A stretch of 64,000 bases of DNA, from assembly GCF_002288365.1 (NCBI RefSeq), contig NZ_CP016782.1:682001-746000 (forward strand), given 5' to 3'. The translations under genes were made by a program, and so were the position numbers. The notes under the pieces were generated by a model, which did not search any database, was not told where the DNA came from, and saw only the letters and a program-made list of their open reading frames with translations. Source of the DNA: Candidatus Planktophila limnetica. GTDB taxonomy: Bacteria; Actinomycetota; Actinomycetes; Nanopelagicales; Nanopelagicaceae. Positions 29,145-40,421 of this stretch are shown here, in pieces. How positions within the stretch are numbered: the stretch's first letter is position 1; the number at the start of each line of letters is the position of its first letter.

Positions 29145-31192
29145 GCACTATTGCAAATTGGAGTAAAGAAGATGATCTAGTAATTGCCCATGCACGGGCA
29201 CTTGCTATGGATGCGGTGCAGAAGGTGGGCAATGGCCATCCTGGAACCGCAATGTCTCTGGCACCTGTTGCATACTTACTCTTTCAGCATCACTTAATTC
29301 ACGACCCTAGTGATCCTAAATGGATTGGTCGCGACCGTTTCATTCTGTCTTGCGGACACTCATCAATGACTCTCTACACACAGCTCTTTCTAAGCGGATA
29401 CGGATTAGAACTAAAAGATCTTCAAGAGTTTCGAACATGGGGTTCACTCACACCAGGTCACCCAGAGTTTGCTCACACCGCCGGAGTTGAAATGACAACT
29501 GGACCTTTGGGTCAAGGTGTTTCAACCGCAGTTGGTATGGCGATGGCCGCGCGATTTGAACGTGGTCTCTTTGATCCTTTAACAACTGACGGCTCATCAT
29601 TATTTGATCACAATGTGTGGGTCATTTGTTCTGACGGAGATTTACAGGAAGGCGTTAGCAGCGAAGCAGCATCTCTTGCAGGTACGCAGGCACTGGGTAA
29701 TTTAAATGTTATCTATGACGATAATCGAATTTCAATCGAAGGCGACACGCACGTTACATTTACAGAAGATGTCTCTGCGCGATACCGCGCCTACGGCTGG
29801 CAAGTGATAGAAGTGTCGGCTCTTTCAAATGGTGATGTGGACTTAGTTAACTTAGATAAAGCGATGACACAGGCAGCTGCAAATCTAAAACAGCCAACAA
29901 TGGTTAGATTAAAAACAGTTATTGCCTGGCCCGCTCCCCATGCACAAGGCACAGCTAAATCTCATGGTTCAGCACTCGGAGCAGAAGAAATCGCTGCAAC
30001 CAAGGTCGAACTTGGTCTAAACCCAGAAGAACACTTTGCATTTCCACAAAGTTTGCTTGATCACGCACGTCTAGTAAAAAAGCGTGGCGCTGCAGCTCGA
30101 GGGCAATGGGACAAGAAATTTGATTCATGGAAAAAAGCACAACCCGACCGCGCGAAAACTTTGTCACGAGTTCTTTCTCAACAATTACCTTCAGATTGGG
30201 ATTCCTTAATTCCAAGCTTTGAGGCTGGTAAAGAAATCGCTACTCGGAAAGCATCCGGTGATGTGATCAACGCTCTTGCGCAGAAACTTCCTGAAATGTG
30301 GGGCGGTTCTGCAGATCTAGCAGATAGCAATAACACCACAATTGAAGGCGGAGCTTCCTTTCTTCCCGCAAGTAGTTCTATGAAGGATGCGAATCCCTAC
30401 GGGCGAATCATTCACTTCGGTATTCGAGAACATGCAATGGGATCAATACTCAATGGAATCGCTTTAAGTGGCTTAACAAAAGCATTTGCTGGAACATTTG
30501 CAGTTTTCAGTGATTACATGAGACCGGCTGTTCGATTAGCAGCCCTCATGAAACTACCTTCCACATTTGTTTGGACACACGATTCAATTGGATTAGGTGA
30601 AGATGGACCAACACATCAACCTGTTGAACACTTTGCGGCACTTCGTGCGATTCCTGGTTTAGATGTCATCAGACCAGCTGATGCCAATGAAGTTGCAGCG
30701 GCATGGCGTGTAATTATCCAACGGCGCAACGCATGCGGAATCTTACTTTCTAGACAAAATTTACCGGTTTTTGATCGCACGCAATATGGATCACTCGATG
30801 GCGTTGCACGTGGTGCTTACATTCTCAAAGAAGCAAGCTCCGCCCCACAAGTTATTTTGATGGCAACTGGATCAGAAGTTTCCTTAGCTGTAACGAGCGC
30901 GCAAGCCTTAGAAGCATCGGGTATTCCTACTCGCGTAGTCAGCGTTCCGTGCTTTGAATGGTTTAACGAACAAACACAAGCGTATAAGGATCAAGTTCTG
31001 CCTCCATCGATAAAAGCGCGTGTAAGTATTGAAGCAGGAATTGCTCAGGGTTGGCGTGATTACGTCGGCGATAACGGAGCTTCTATCTCCTTAGAGCATT
31101 ACGGCGCATCAGCTAGTGCCAATGTTTTGTTTAAAGAATTCGGCTTTACCGTGGAAAATGTAATTGCAACCGTGAAGAAAATACTTTCTTGA
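29141..31192 (+). CDS. tkt: Transketolase
   Basis: A thiamine-diphosphate enzyme that moves two-carbon units between sugar phosphates in the pentose phosphate pathway. The 683-aa protein has the N-terminal GNGHPGTAMSLAP and the cofactor motif SDGDLQEG...YDDNRISIEG. A pyrimidine domain contains GIREHAMGSILNGIALSG, and a C-terminal domain carries FEWFNEQ. The start overlaps ctaA (ATGA) and the end overlaps tal (TTGA). Confidence 0.97.
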   Translation: MSTIANWSKEDDLVIAHARALAMDAVQKVGNGHPGTAMSLAPVAYLLFQHHLIHDPSDPKWIGRDRFILSCGHSSMTLYTQLFLSGYGLELKDLQEFRTWGSLTPGHPEFAHTAGVEMTTGPLGQGVSTAVGMAMAARFERGLFDPLTTDGSSLFDHNVWVICSDGDLQEGVSSEAASLAGTQALGNLNVIYDDNRISIEGDTHVTFTEDVSARYRAYGWQVIEVSALSNGDVDLVNLDKAMTQAAANLKQPTMVRLKTVIAWPAPHAQGTAKSHGSALGAEEIAATKVELGLNPEEHFAFPQSLLDHARLVKKRGAAARGQWDKKFDSWKKAQPDRAKTLSRVLSQQLPSDWDSLIPSFEAGKEIATRKASGDVINALAQKLPEMWGGSADLADSNNTTIEGGASFLPASSSMKDANPYGRIIHFGIREHAMGSILNGIALSGLTKAFAGTFAVFSDYMRPAVRLAALMKLPSTFVWTHDSIGLGEDGPTHQPVEHFAALRAIPGLDVIRPADANEVAAAWRVIIQRRNACGILLSRQNLPVFDRTQYGSLDGVARGAYILKEASSAPQVILMATGSEVSLAVTSAQALEASGIPTRVVSVPCFEWFNEQTQAYKDQVLPPSIKARVSIEAGIAQGWRDYVGDNGASISLEHYGASASANVLFKEFGFTVENVIATVKKILS

Positions 31193-32286
31193 TTACACAA
31201 GAGATCTCGAAGGCGGGCACATCTATTTGGTTAGATGACTTATCGCGAGCAAAGTTAACTGGTGATGACGCTCAAAGTTTGCCATCTCGAATCGCCAATT
31301 CAGGCGTTGTGGGAGTAACAACTAATCCAAGTATTTTCAATTCAGCAATCACAGGATCCGCCGACTATGCCGCCGATATCGCCTCGATGAAATCCTTATC
31401 CCCCGAAAACATTGTTAAGAAATTAACTACTGATGATGTGCGCAACGCATGTGATCTCTTCGCAGATATCTATGCTCAATCTTTCGGTGTGGATGGTCGA
31501 GTAAGCATCGAAGTTGATCCGCGCCTGGCCCACGACACCCAGAACACAATTGATGAGGGCAAATCCCTCTGGGAAATAGTTGATCGCCCAAATCTTTTGA
31601 TTAAAGTTCCAGCAACTAAAGCTGGCCTACCTGCCATTACCGAACTAATCGCAAGTGGAATCAGCGTTAATGTCACTTTGATTTTTTCTTGCCAACGCTA
31701 TGAAGAAGTAATTGATGCTTTTATTCTAGGAATAGAGAAAGCACAAGAACGTGGCATTGATTTAACCTCAATTCATAGTGTGGCATCTTTTTTTGTTAGC
31801 CGAATAGATACATCAGTTGATCGCCAACTCAAAGAGATAAACACCCAATCAAGCCTTGAACTTCTTGGAAAAGCCGCGATAGCTAATGCCGTTCTTGCCT
31901 ATGAACTCTTCCTATCGAAATCCGCATCTGCACGGTGGGACAAGTTAAACGCTGCTGGTGCGCACATGCAACGTCCATTATGGGCATCTACCGGCGTTAA
32001 AGATCCAGCTTATGACGACACTAGATATGTCATGGAATTAATTGCACCCTCTACGGTAAACACGATGCCGCAATCAACATTGGACGCTGTAATAGATCAT
32101 GGCAAGTTTCATGGAAATACAATTACACCGGCCATCGAGAATTCACACATTACTCTCGCTGCTCTTTTAAAAACTGGAGTTTCACTCAATCACATCACCG
32201 ATACCTTAGAAACAGAAGGAGTGGCTGCCTTTGCCAAAGCATGGCAAGCACTTTTAGATGATGTAGATAAGGTTCGTAATGCATGA
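31189..32286 (+). CDS. tal: Transaldolase
   Basis: It transfers a dihydroxyacetone unit between sugar phosphates. The 365-aa protein is of the longer actinobacterial type. It opens with TSIWLDDLSR and GVTTNPSIF and has the Schiff-base lysine in LIKVPATKAGLPA. It starts with TTG, overlapping the tkt stop (TTGA), and ends overlapping pgi (ATGA), so tkt-tal-pgi are tightly coupled. Confidence 0.96.
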   Translation: MITQEISKAGTSIWLDDLSRAKLTGDDAQSLPSRIANSGVVGVTTNPSIFNSAITGSADYAADIASMKSLSPENIVKKLTTDDVRNACDLFADIYAQSFGVDGRVSIEVDPRLAHDTQNTIDEGKSLWEIVDRPNLLIKVPATKAGLPAITELIASGISVNVTLIFSCQRYEEVIDAFILGIEKAQERGIDLTSIHSVASFFVSRIDTSVDRQLKEINTQSSLELLGKAAIANAVLAYELFLSKSASARWDKLNAAGAHMQRPLWASTGVKDPAYDDTRYVMELIAPSTVNTMPQSTLDAVIDHGKFHGNTITPAIENSHITLAALLKTGVSLNHITDTLETEGVAAFAKAWQALLDDVDKVRNA

Positions 32287-33818
32287 TTGAAGTTCGATAT
32301 AGAAATAGCGAGCTAGTTGATCGGCAGTCACAACTATTCAAAAAGCTGTTGGACGCTCATGAACGACTCATCAAAAAAGACTTCACCATTTGGGGTTCAG
32401 AAGCCAGCGATGAGGCAAAAATTCGTATGGGTTGGATTGATCTGCCAACAGATTCTCGCGAGTTGCTTGCACAACTTGATGCACTCACAGCCAAGTTTCG
32501 ACATCTGAACACAATTGTTTTATGCGGAATGGGTGGATCTTCTCTCGGTCCTGAAGTTATTGCACACACCTATGGCAAAGAGCTCATCGTGCTGGATTCA
32601 ACTGACCCACATTACATTTCCCATTGCTTACCTGAAAATCTGGAAACAACACTTGTGATTGTTGGTTCAAAATCTGGTTCAACAATAGAGACAACCAGTC
32701 AGAAAGCGCTCTTCGAAAATCTATTTGAAGCAGCTGGCTTAGATAAGACTAGACACATGATTATCGTTACCGATCCAGATTCTCCCCTTGATATCGCATC
32801 GCGTAATTCTGGATTCACAGTTGTAAATGCCAACCCGAATGTGGGTGGTCGCTTTAGTGTTTTGGGCGCTTTTGGTTTACTACCTTCCGCATTTCTTGGC
32901 ATTGATGTTTCAATTATTTTAGATAGCTCAGCAGATACAAAAGAAGCCTTGATTCGCGACCCATATCCGGCGCTCCTTACGGCCTATGCAATTATCACGG
33001 GAACCGTTCAATATTTTGGCATAACAGATGAAAACTCAAAAATGCCTGGGCTATCAGATTGGATTGAACAACTCGTTGCTGAATCCACAGGCAAAAATGG
33101 AGTTGGTCGCCTACCAATTGTTACCGATAAAGCAGGAGATTTTCTACCGCCAAAAACGCTAAGAGTCTCATTTGCATCCGATGCTGATTTGGTTATCACT
33201 GGAGATTTAGGTTCGCAATTCTTCTTCTGGGAATGGGTGACTGCACTCTTGGGTTCTGGTTTATCTATTGATCCCTTTAATCAACCAAATGTTCAAGAGT
33301 CAAAGCTAGCAAGTGGTTCACTGTTAGCAACATGGGGCGACTCTGTTCCAGCACTTAACAGTGTGGGTACGGATAAATCCATTGCGTTTTTTCAACAAGC
33401 AGATGATGTGAAATCTCTGCTATCTGTTTTTCTCAATGCCATCGCCGAGAATGGATACCTCGCCATAATGGCTTACGTGGATCGACGAGAAGATGCGCAA
33501 CTTATGCAACTTCGAAACATCATTGCGCACAAAACTTCCAAGGCTGTAACTTTTGGATGGGGGCCACGGTTTTTACATTCAACAGGGCAATATCACAAGG
33601 GCGCACAAGCCAATGGATCTTTCCTTCAAATAACAGCGGAGAGTGATGTGGATTTTGTGATTCCAGGTAAAGACTTCACTTTCAAAACACTCATTGCAGC
33701 CCAGGCCAATGGAGACGAAAATGCTATTGCAAGCCGTGGATTGCCTATATTGAGATTGCACTTACTCGATCGCGCAAAAGGAATCTCTGAACTTCTAGCA
33801 ATAGCTAAGAGTCTTTAG
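32283..33818 (+). CDS. pgi: Glucose-6-phosphate isomerase
   Basis: It interconverts glucose-6-phosphate and fructose-6-phosphate, linking glycolysis with the pentose phosphate pathway. The 511-aa protein has the SIS-domain loops CGMGGSSLGPEV and VGSKSGSTIET, and the later FGWGPRFLHSTGQYHKGA stretch. It follows tal with a 4-nt overlap. In many Actinobacteria zwf, opcA and pgl lie nearby; they are absent here. Its stop codon overlaps the convergent rbpA by 4 nt. Confidence 0.95.
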   Translation: MIEVRYRNSELVDRQSQLFKKLLDAHERLIKKDFTIWGSEASDEAKIRMGWIDLPTDSRELLAQLDALTAKFRHLNTIVLCGMGGSSLGPEVIAHTYGKELIVLDSTDPHYISHCLPENLETTLVIVGSKSGSTIETTSQKALFENLFEAAGLDKTRHMIIVTDPDSPLDIASRNSGFTVVNANPNVGGRFSVLGAFGLLPSAFLGIDVSIILDSSADTKEALIRDPYPALLTAYAIITGTVQYFGITDENSKMPGLSDWIEQLVAESTGKNGVGRLPIVTDKAGDFLPPKTLRVSFASDADLVITGDLGSQFFFWEWVTALLGSGLSIDPFNQPNVQESKLASGSLLATWGDSVPALNSVGTDKSIAFFQQADDVKSLLSVFLNAIAENGYLAIMAYVDRREDAQLMQLRNIIAHKTSKAVTFGWGPRFLHSTGQYHKGAQANGSFLQITAESDVDFVIPGKDFTFKTLIAAQANGDENAIASRGLPILRLHLLDRAKGISELLAIAKSL

Positions 33819-34150
33819 TCATCTCCGCGTAATTTGCGTAACGCTTCTTCAAGAATCTTTGAGCCTTCAGCATCGCTTCTACGCTCTTTCACATATGCCA
33901 AGTGTGTTTTATATGGTTCATTCTTAATAGGACTTGGTGGATTGGCTTTATCGCGACCTGCTGGGTAACCACACTTAGGGCAATCCCACTCTGCAGGAAT
34001 TACAACGCTCTCTTCTTCGGCAAATGATGGACGCACTTCATGTCCGTTTGCGCACCAATAAGAAACATGAGAACGAGCAATCGCTTCTCCACGTTCTGCC
34101 TCGCCCATTGGGCCTGCACCAACGCGACTACCGCGAATTGCACTTGCCAT
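33815..34150 (-). CDS. rbpA: RNA polymerase-binding protein RbpA
   Basis: An actinobacterial transcription factor that binds the principal sigma factor and stabilises the open promoter complex. The 111-aa sequence has the zinc-binding residues in YWCANGHEVRPSF and WDCPKCGYPAGRD, and the sigma-interaction end EPYKTHLAYVKERRSDAEG. It is diagnostic for Actinobacteria. It lies downstream of secG on the same strand. Confidence 0.97.
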   Translation of the reverse strand: MASAIRGSRVGAGPMGEAERGEAIARSHVSYWCANGHEVRPSFAEEESVVIPAEWDCPKCGYPAGRDKANPPSPIKNEPYKTHLAYVKERRSDAEGSKILEEALRKLRGDD

Positions 34151-34186
34151 GTATTGCTCCTATCAATTCAGAGTTAGTTTAAAACT

Positions 34187-34414
34187 TTACTTAAGAACCA
34201 AACTTAAAGCCACGACTCCAGCAAACCACAATCCACCAACAACAATTGTGATGCGATCTAAGTTCTTTTCTACAACGGAAGAACCGCCATAGCTAGATGA
34301 GATGCCGCCGCCGAACAAGTCAGATAGTCCTGCACCTTTTCCTTTGTGCAATAGAACAAGAAGGATCATAAGAATGCTTGTTAAAACCAGAATGATTGAG
34401 AGTGCTAACTTCAC
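34187..34414 (-). CDS. secG: Preprotein translocase subunit SecG
   Basis: A small membrane subunit of the SecYEG export channel. The 75-aa protein has two transmembrane helices (about residues 3-22 and 53-73) flanking the conserved loop HKGKGAGLSDLFGGG. It starts with GTG after AGAAGGAGCACAG, which contains a strong ribosome binding site. It follows tpiA, a very common bacterial order. Confidence 0.95.
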   Translation of the reverse strand: MKLALSIILVLTSILMILLVLLHKGKGAGLSDLFGGGISSSYGGSSVVEKNLDRITIVVGGLWFAGVVALSLVLK

Positions 34415-34497
34415 TGGACTGTGCTCCTTCTATGCTTTCACGCCCGAGATGGTGGGCAGGTGGATAAGGATACCTGTTTAGGCGGGGACTTTCCTAC

Positions 34498-35271
34498 TTA
34501 TGAAGCAGCGTAGAACTTAGCGATTTTGGCTAATTCTTCAGGATCCAGACTTGCACCACCGATGAGAGCGCCATCAACATTCTCTTTTTTCATAATCTCA
34601 ACAATGTTGGAAGACTTCACTGAACCGCCATAAAGGATGCGCATATTTGCAGCAATTTCTGCACTTCCAATTGATTCAATCTCTTCTCGTATAGCAGCGC
34701 ATACTTCTTCGGCATCTTCAGGAGTCGCAGTTTTACCAGTGCCAATTGCCCACACTGGCTCATATGCAATCACAATTTTCTTCAAATCTGGTTTATGGAA
34801 ACCTTCAAGGCCTGCGCGAATCTGTCTTACAACGTGGCTCACGTGCGTTCCAGTTTCTCGAACAGATAACTCTTCACCTACGCAAAATATTGGAGTTAAT
34901 TCATTGGCAAGAGCTGCTTTTATCTTTCGATTGATAAGCGCATCATCTTCGTGATGAACTGCTCGACGCTCGCTATGACCAATTACTACAAATGTGCATC
35001 CAAGCTTTGAGAGCATCGAACCCGAAATATCTCCGGTGAAAGCTCCGCTAGCTTCAGGCGAGATGTCTTGAGCCCCGTAAAGAAGTCGCAAGCGATCTCC
35101 ATCTACAAGAGTTTGAATGGATCGAATATCTGTAAAGGGTGGAATGATCGCAACATCTACTTCGTCATAATCTTTATCAGTAAGGCTATAAACAAGTTTT
35201 TGCGCAACGGCGATGGCTTCAAGGTGATTGAGATTCATCTTCCAATTACCAGCCATTAAAGGTTTACGCAT
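34498..35271 (-). CDS. tpiA: Triosephosphate isomerase
   Basis: It interconverts dihydroxyacetone phosphate and glyceraldehyde-3-phosphate. The 257-aa TIM barrel has AGNWKMN with the active-site Lys, VIGHSERR with the catalytic His, [10 protein letters not shown] with the catalytic Glu, and the phosphate loop [11 protein letters not shown]. It is the third gene of gap-pgk-tpiA. Confidence 0.98.
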   Translation of the reverse strand: MRKPLMAGNWKMNLNHLEAIAVAQKLVYSLTDKDYDEVDVAIIPPFTDIRSIQTLVDGDRLRLLYGAQDISPEASGAFTGDISGSMLSKLGCTFVVIGHSERRAVHHEDDALINRKIKAALANELTPIFCVGEELSVRETGTHVSHVVRQIRAGLEGFHKPDLKKIVIAYEPVWAIGTGKTATPEDAEEVCAAIREEIESIGSAEIAANMRILYGGSVKSSNIVEIMKKENVDGALIGGASLDPEELAKIAKFYAAS

Positions 35272-35302
35272 TTAGTACAGCCCACTTTCATAAGTTAGTA
35301 AC

Positions 35303-36450
35303 TCAGAGTCCTAAGGCCGCTAAGCCAGGTAGAACCTTTCCCTCAAGATACTCAAGGGATGCTCCGCCACCGGTTGAAATATAACCGAAATCAGAATCCT
35401 TAAATCCTAATGCACGCACCGCAGCGGCTGAATCTCCCCCGCCAACTACAGAAATACCTTCGACTTCGGTCAGCGCTTGTGCAACTACTTGTGTGCCATG
35501 CGCAAAGTTTGCAAATTCAAAGACACCCATCGGTCCATTCCAAAATACCGTCTTGCACTTCTTAATTGCATCGGCAAAAGCCGCACCCGAATCAGGTCCG
35601 ATATCGAGACCCATTTGATCAGATGGCATCTGATCTACAGGCACAACCGTTGGTGTCGCTGATTCTTTAAATTCTGGAGCAATCACAATATCTGTAGGCA
35701 AAACTAGAGTAACGCCCTTGAGCGCCGCAGTTTCAATGATCTCTTTAACAGTTGGAATCAAATCAGTTTCAACAAGTGAAGAACCGATCTCTTTTCCTTT
35801 GGCTGCAAGGAATGTAAATACCATTCCACCACCAATTGCCATGACATCTACTTTGGAGAGTAGGTTTGAAATGACGCCAATCTTGTCCGATACTTTTGCG
35901 CCACCGAGAATAACCCCATAAGGTCTTTCTGGAGATTGTGTTAATTTCTTGAGCACTTCAACTTCTGCTTGAATTAAAAATCCAGGTGCATTAGACAATA
36001 GAGATGCAAGATCATAAACGGATGCGTGTTTGCGATGTACTGCCCCAAAACCATCTCCAACGTAAAGATCTGCAAGGGTTGCTAGCTCTTTGGCGAATGC
36101 ACCACGTTCTGCGTCATCTTTGCTTGTTTCTGCGGCGGTGAATCGAAGGTTTTCCAAAAGCGTTACCGCAGCACCATTGTTTGAAATGAAATCAACTGTC
36201 TGACCAAGTAACTCTTCTAATCTTTTGGCAACAGGTGCCAAAGATAATTCGGGCTTTATTTCACCTTTAGGACGACCTAGGTGAGCACCGATGACAATTG
36301 AAGCGCCACGTTCTAGAAGATTTTTTATCGTAGGAAGCGAGGCGCGAATACGTCCATCATCTGTGATCGCGCCGTTGCTTAAAGGAACGTTTAAATCACA
36401 TCGGAGGAATACACGCTTACCTGCTACATCAAGTGAAGCAAGTGAATTCA

Positions 36451-36451
<1 letters not shown>
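35303..36451 (-). CDS. pgk: Phosphoglycerate kinase
   Basis: It makes ATP from 1,3-bisphosphoglycerate in glycolysis. The 382-aa protein has RCDLNVPL, the substrate-binding GAHLGRPKG, the hinge stretch GVILGGAKVSDK, and the nucleotide loop VVGGGDSAAAV. Its length is slightly below the usual 390-400. The start overlaps the gap stop by one base (TAATG). Confidence 0.97.
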
Positions 36452-37562
<1,111 letters not shown>

Positions 37563-37595
37563 AAGTAGATAAAGATCAGGGCGCTGGCTACCTGT

Positions 37596-38573
37596 TTAGT
37601 TCAATAAATCTGGTGATAATCCAGCTTCAGTATCAGGAATTCCTAATTCACCCGCTCGTTTATCTGCCATCGCTAGTAATCGACGAATTCTTCCAGCGAT
37701 TGCATCTTTGGTCATTGGTGGAACTGCAAGTGAACCTAACTCTTCCAAACTCGCTTGACCATGACTAATGCGCAACTCTCCTGCTTCCTTTAAATGATCA
37801 GGAATAGTTGGCCCAAGAATTTCCATCGCCCGAGAGACACGAGCAGATGCTGCAACGGCAGCTCGCGCCGAACGACGTAAATTCGCATCATCAAAATTGG
37901 CTAAGCGATTAGCTGTTGCCCGAACTTCACGGCGCATTCTTCGTTCTTCCCAAGCAAGAACACTCTCGTGAGCACCGAGTCGAGTAAGTAAAACTCCAAT
38001 GGCATCGCCATCTCTAATAACTACTCGATCAACACCTCGTACCTCACGCGCTTTGGCAACTATTCCAAGACGGCGTGCCGCTCCAACTAGTGCAAGTGCT
38101 GCTTCAGGACCCGGACATGTAATTTCAAGAGATGATGATCTACCTGGCTCTGTTAAGGAACCATGCGCGATGAAAGCACCACGCCACGCTGCTTCTGAAT
38201 CACAAATTGCGGCAGATACAACTTGTGGTGGAAGCCCGCGAACAGGTCGTGAATTTGCATCAACTAACCCAGTTTGGCGAGCAAGTGCATCGCCTTCGTT
38301 AATTACACGAACAACATAGCGAGAGCCTTTACGCAATCCACTTGAAGAAAGAACTGCTAAGTCACTTTCATGCCCATAAATGTCAGAAATATCTTTGCGC
38401 AATCGACGTGCACTCTGAGCAGTATCTAATTCAACTTCAATAACGATTTTACCTGCTGCAATGTGTAATCCCCCGGCAAAGCGCAGAAGGGATGAAACTT
38501 CAGCTTTACGACAGCATGGCTTTGTTATAGCCAAGCGACTGAGTTCATCTTTTACTGCTGCTGTCATTGCCAT
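37596..38573 (-). CDS. whiA: DNA-binding regulator WhiA
   Basis: A sporulation and cell-division regulator family, conserved even in non-sporulating Gram-positives. It has an N-terminal LAGLIDADG-like domain and a C-terminal helix-turn-helix (about residues 240-315, with [25 protein letters not shown]). The ATG at 38573 is chosen because homologues start [14 protein letters not shown]; an in-frame TTG at 38585 exists upstream. It forms the usual trio with yvcK and rapZ. In a streamlined non-sporulating cell, a division role is the likely one. Confidence 0.95.
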   Translation of the reverse strand: MAMTAAVKDELSRLAITKPCCRKAEVSSLLRFAGGLHIAAGKIVIEVELDTAQSARRLRKDISDIYGHESDLAVLSSSGLRKGSRYVVRVINEGDALARQTGLVDANSRPVRGLPPQVVSAAICDSEAAWRGAFIAHGSLTEPGRSSSLEITCPGPEAALALVGAARRLGIVAKAREVRGVDRVVIRDGDAIGVLLTRLGAHESVLAWEERRMRREVRATANRLANFDDANLRRSARAAVAASARVSRAMEILGPTIPDHLKEAGELRISHGQASLEELGSLAVPPMTKDAIAGRIRRLLAMADKRAGELGIPDTEAGLSPDLLN

Positions 38574-38577
38574 GGGC

Positions 38578-39537
38578 TCATCCAACCAAAGATTTGTCCA
38601 TGATGTGGCTCAAAGCAGATATTAATTTTTTCACATCGTGATGCAGACTTCCTGGAGATTTGCGTAAATCAGCAACGTGTAAAACACCCCCAAAACTCTC
38701 AACAAGACCTTGAAGCCTTTGTCCATCATCTAATTCAGCTTCATCAATTAATACATGATCAATTTTCATATCAGGTGCGTATGCATGCATCATTTCAAGA
38801 TGTTCTACGGGGGTATTTCCCGCAAACTCGTCGGCTTTTGCGCCCGAATGTGAGTCCAAATTCAGAATAATTATTTTCTTAGCACTACTTCGAGCAAGGG
38901 CTTGACGTTGTTGCGTTACTAAAAAATGAGGAAGGACGCTAGAAAACCAAGATCCAGGACCAACTGTGATCCATTCGGCCTTTTCAATCGCTGTGAGCGC
39001 AACTGGCAAGGCAGTTGGATTTTCAGGAACTAATTGCAGTGATTTCAATTTTCCTTGAGCAGTTGCAACTTGCACTTGACCCTGCACCTTGTTCAGTACT
39101 CCCGCGTTTTCAAATATTGCTTCGATATCTAATGGCGCCGCTGCCATCGGAAGTACTCGGCCAACAACTTTTAATAACGCAGCAACACGATCCAAACCCG
39201 CTACAGGGTCAACATCTCGATCCCACAGCGCAGCCAACAAGAGATTTCCAACAGCGTGACCATTGAGCGCTCCATCGCTTGTGAAGCGATATTGCAAAAT
39301 GTCGGCCCAGCTCTTGCCCCATTCATCATCTGCGCATAACGCAGCTAGCGCCATCCGTAAATCTCCTGGAGGAAATATGGGAAATTCTTCACGTAAGCGC
39401 CCGCTGGAACCACCATTGTCGGCGACTGTAACAATTGCTGTTATCTCTGTTGTTAATTTTCGAACCGCTGCAAGTGTTGCCGCAAGACCATGTCCCCCAC
39501 CCAAACACACTATGCGTGGATTAACCTGCGAACTCAT
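38578..39537 (-). CDS. YvcK/CofD-like gluconeogenesis factor
   Basis: A 319-aa protein of the YvcK family (CofD-like fold) that binds UDP-sugars and affects carbon metabolism and cell shape. The motifs [16 protein letters not shown] and [16 protein letters not shown] are diagnostic, with the later [15 protein letters not shown]. It overlaps rapZ by 4 nt at its start and ends within 5 nt of whiA, in the conserved rapZ-yvcK-whiA cluster. Confidence 0.94.
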   Translation of the reverse strand: MSSQVNPRIVCLGGGHGLAATLAAVRKLTTEITAIVTVADNGGSSGRLREEFPIFPPGDLRMALAALCADDEWGKSWADILQYRFTSDGALNGHAVGNLLLAALWDRDVDPVAGLDRVAALLKVVGRVLPMAAAPLDIEAIFENAGVLNKVQGQVQVATAQGKLKSLQLVPENPTALPVALTAIEKAEWITVGPGSWFSSVLPHFLVTQQRQALARSSAKKIIILNLDSHSGAKADEFAGNTPVEHLEMMHAYAPDMKIDHVLIDEAELDDGQRLQGLVESFGGVLHVADLRKSPGSLHHDVKKLISALSHIMDKSLVG

Positions 39538-40400
39538 TCACGCCCAACGTCGCGATGTGAAGCATGCGCACTAATTGTTAGTCCTGCGCCCTCTCCATCT
39601 AGTTTGTCAGCGATTTCACGTGCGACTGACACGCTTCTGTGTTTTCCACCTGTGCACCCGATGGCAACTGTGAGATATTTTTTACCTTCGCGCAAATATC
39701 CTGGCAGCATCTGTTGAATCAATGAGACGTAGGTATTTACGAAATCACCAACACCTGGGTTTGCTAAGACAGTTGACTTAACCTTTTCATCCAAACCAGA
39801 GAGTGGTCTTAGTTCTGGTATCCAATGAGGATTTGGTATGAAGCGGCAGTCCAAGACCAGATCTGCATCTACTGGAATTCCGTATTTGTATCCAAAGGAG
39901 AGCACATTAACCCTGACAGATTGTGTCAATCCTTGAGCAAATATTTCAGCTGTTCGCTTTTCCAATTGATGAACATTTAAATTAGAGGTATCAATGACAA
40001 CGTCAGCTTGTGCCAACAACTCTTGGAGTTTCTCGCGTTCGGCTGCGATTCCATCAACGATTCGTCCCGAACCTTGTAGCGGATGGGGCCTGCGAGTTGA
40101 TTCAAATCTTTGCACCAACGCCTGATCCGTTGCATCAAGGAAAGCAACACGAAAATTAGTTCCGGATTTTTTAAGATGCGCTAATGAGGATGCGAGTTCA
40201 TCAAAGAACTTTCCACCACGAACATCTACAACAACGGCTAATGCACTTATTTCAGATTGCACACCCTGGTTAATCAGATCAGAGAGCAAAGTTGGCGGAA
40301 GGTTATCCACGACATACCAACCCAGATCTTCTAGAGCATGGGCCACGGTGGAGCGACCAGCGCCAGTCATTCCGGTCAGAATCAAAACTTCTTTGCTCAT
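39534..40400 (-). CDS. rapZ: RapZ/YvcJ family nucleotide-binding protein
   Basis: A 288-aa P-loop protein with GMTGAGRST (residues 10-18) and the conserved C-terminal half containing FGYKYGIP, DLVLDCRFIPNPHW and GCTGGKHRSV. In Proteobacteria RapZ is an RNase adaptor. In Gram-positives the homologue YvcJ has nucleotidase activity and a less defined role. It lies 21 nt past uvrC. Confidence 0.94.
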   Translation of the reverse strand: MSKEVLILTGMTGAGRSTVAHALEDLGWYVVDNLPPTLLSDLINQGVQSEISALAVVVDVRGGKFFDELASSLAHLKKSGTNFRVAFLDATDQALVQRFESTRRPHPLQGSGRIVDGIAAEREKLQELLAQADVVIDTSNLNVHQLEKRTAEIFAQGLTQSVRVNVLSFGYKYGIPVDADLVLDCRFIPNPHWIPELRPLSGLDEKVKSTVLANPGVGDFVNTYVSLIQQMLPGYLREGKKYLTVAIGCTGGKHRSVSVAREIADKLDGEGAGLTISAHASHRDVGRE

Positions 40401-40421
40401 GCTCGTATCTTTGCCTACCTG

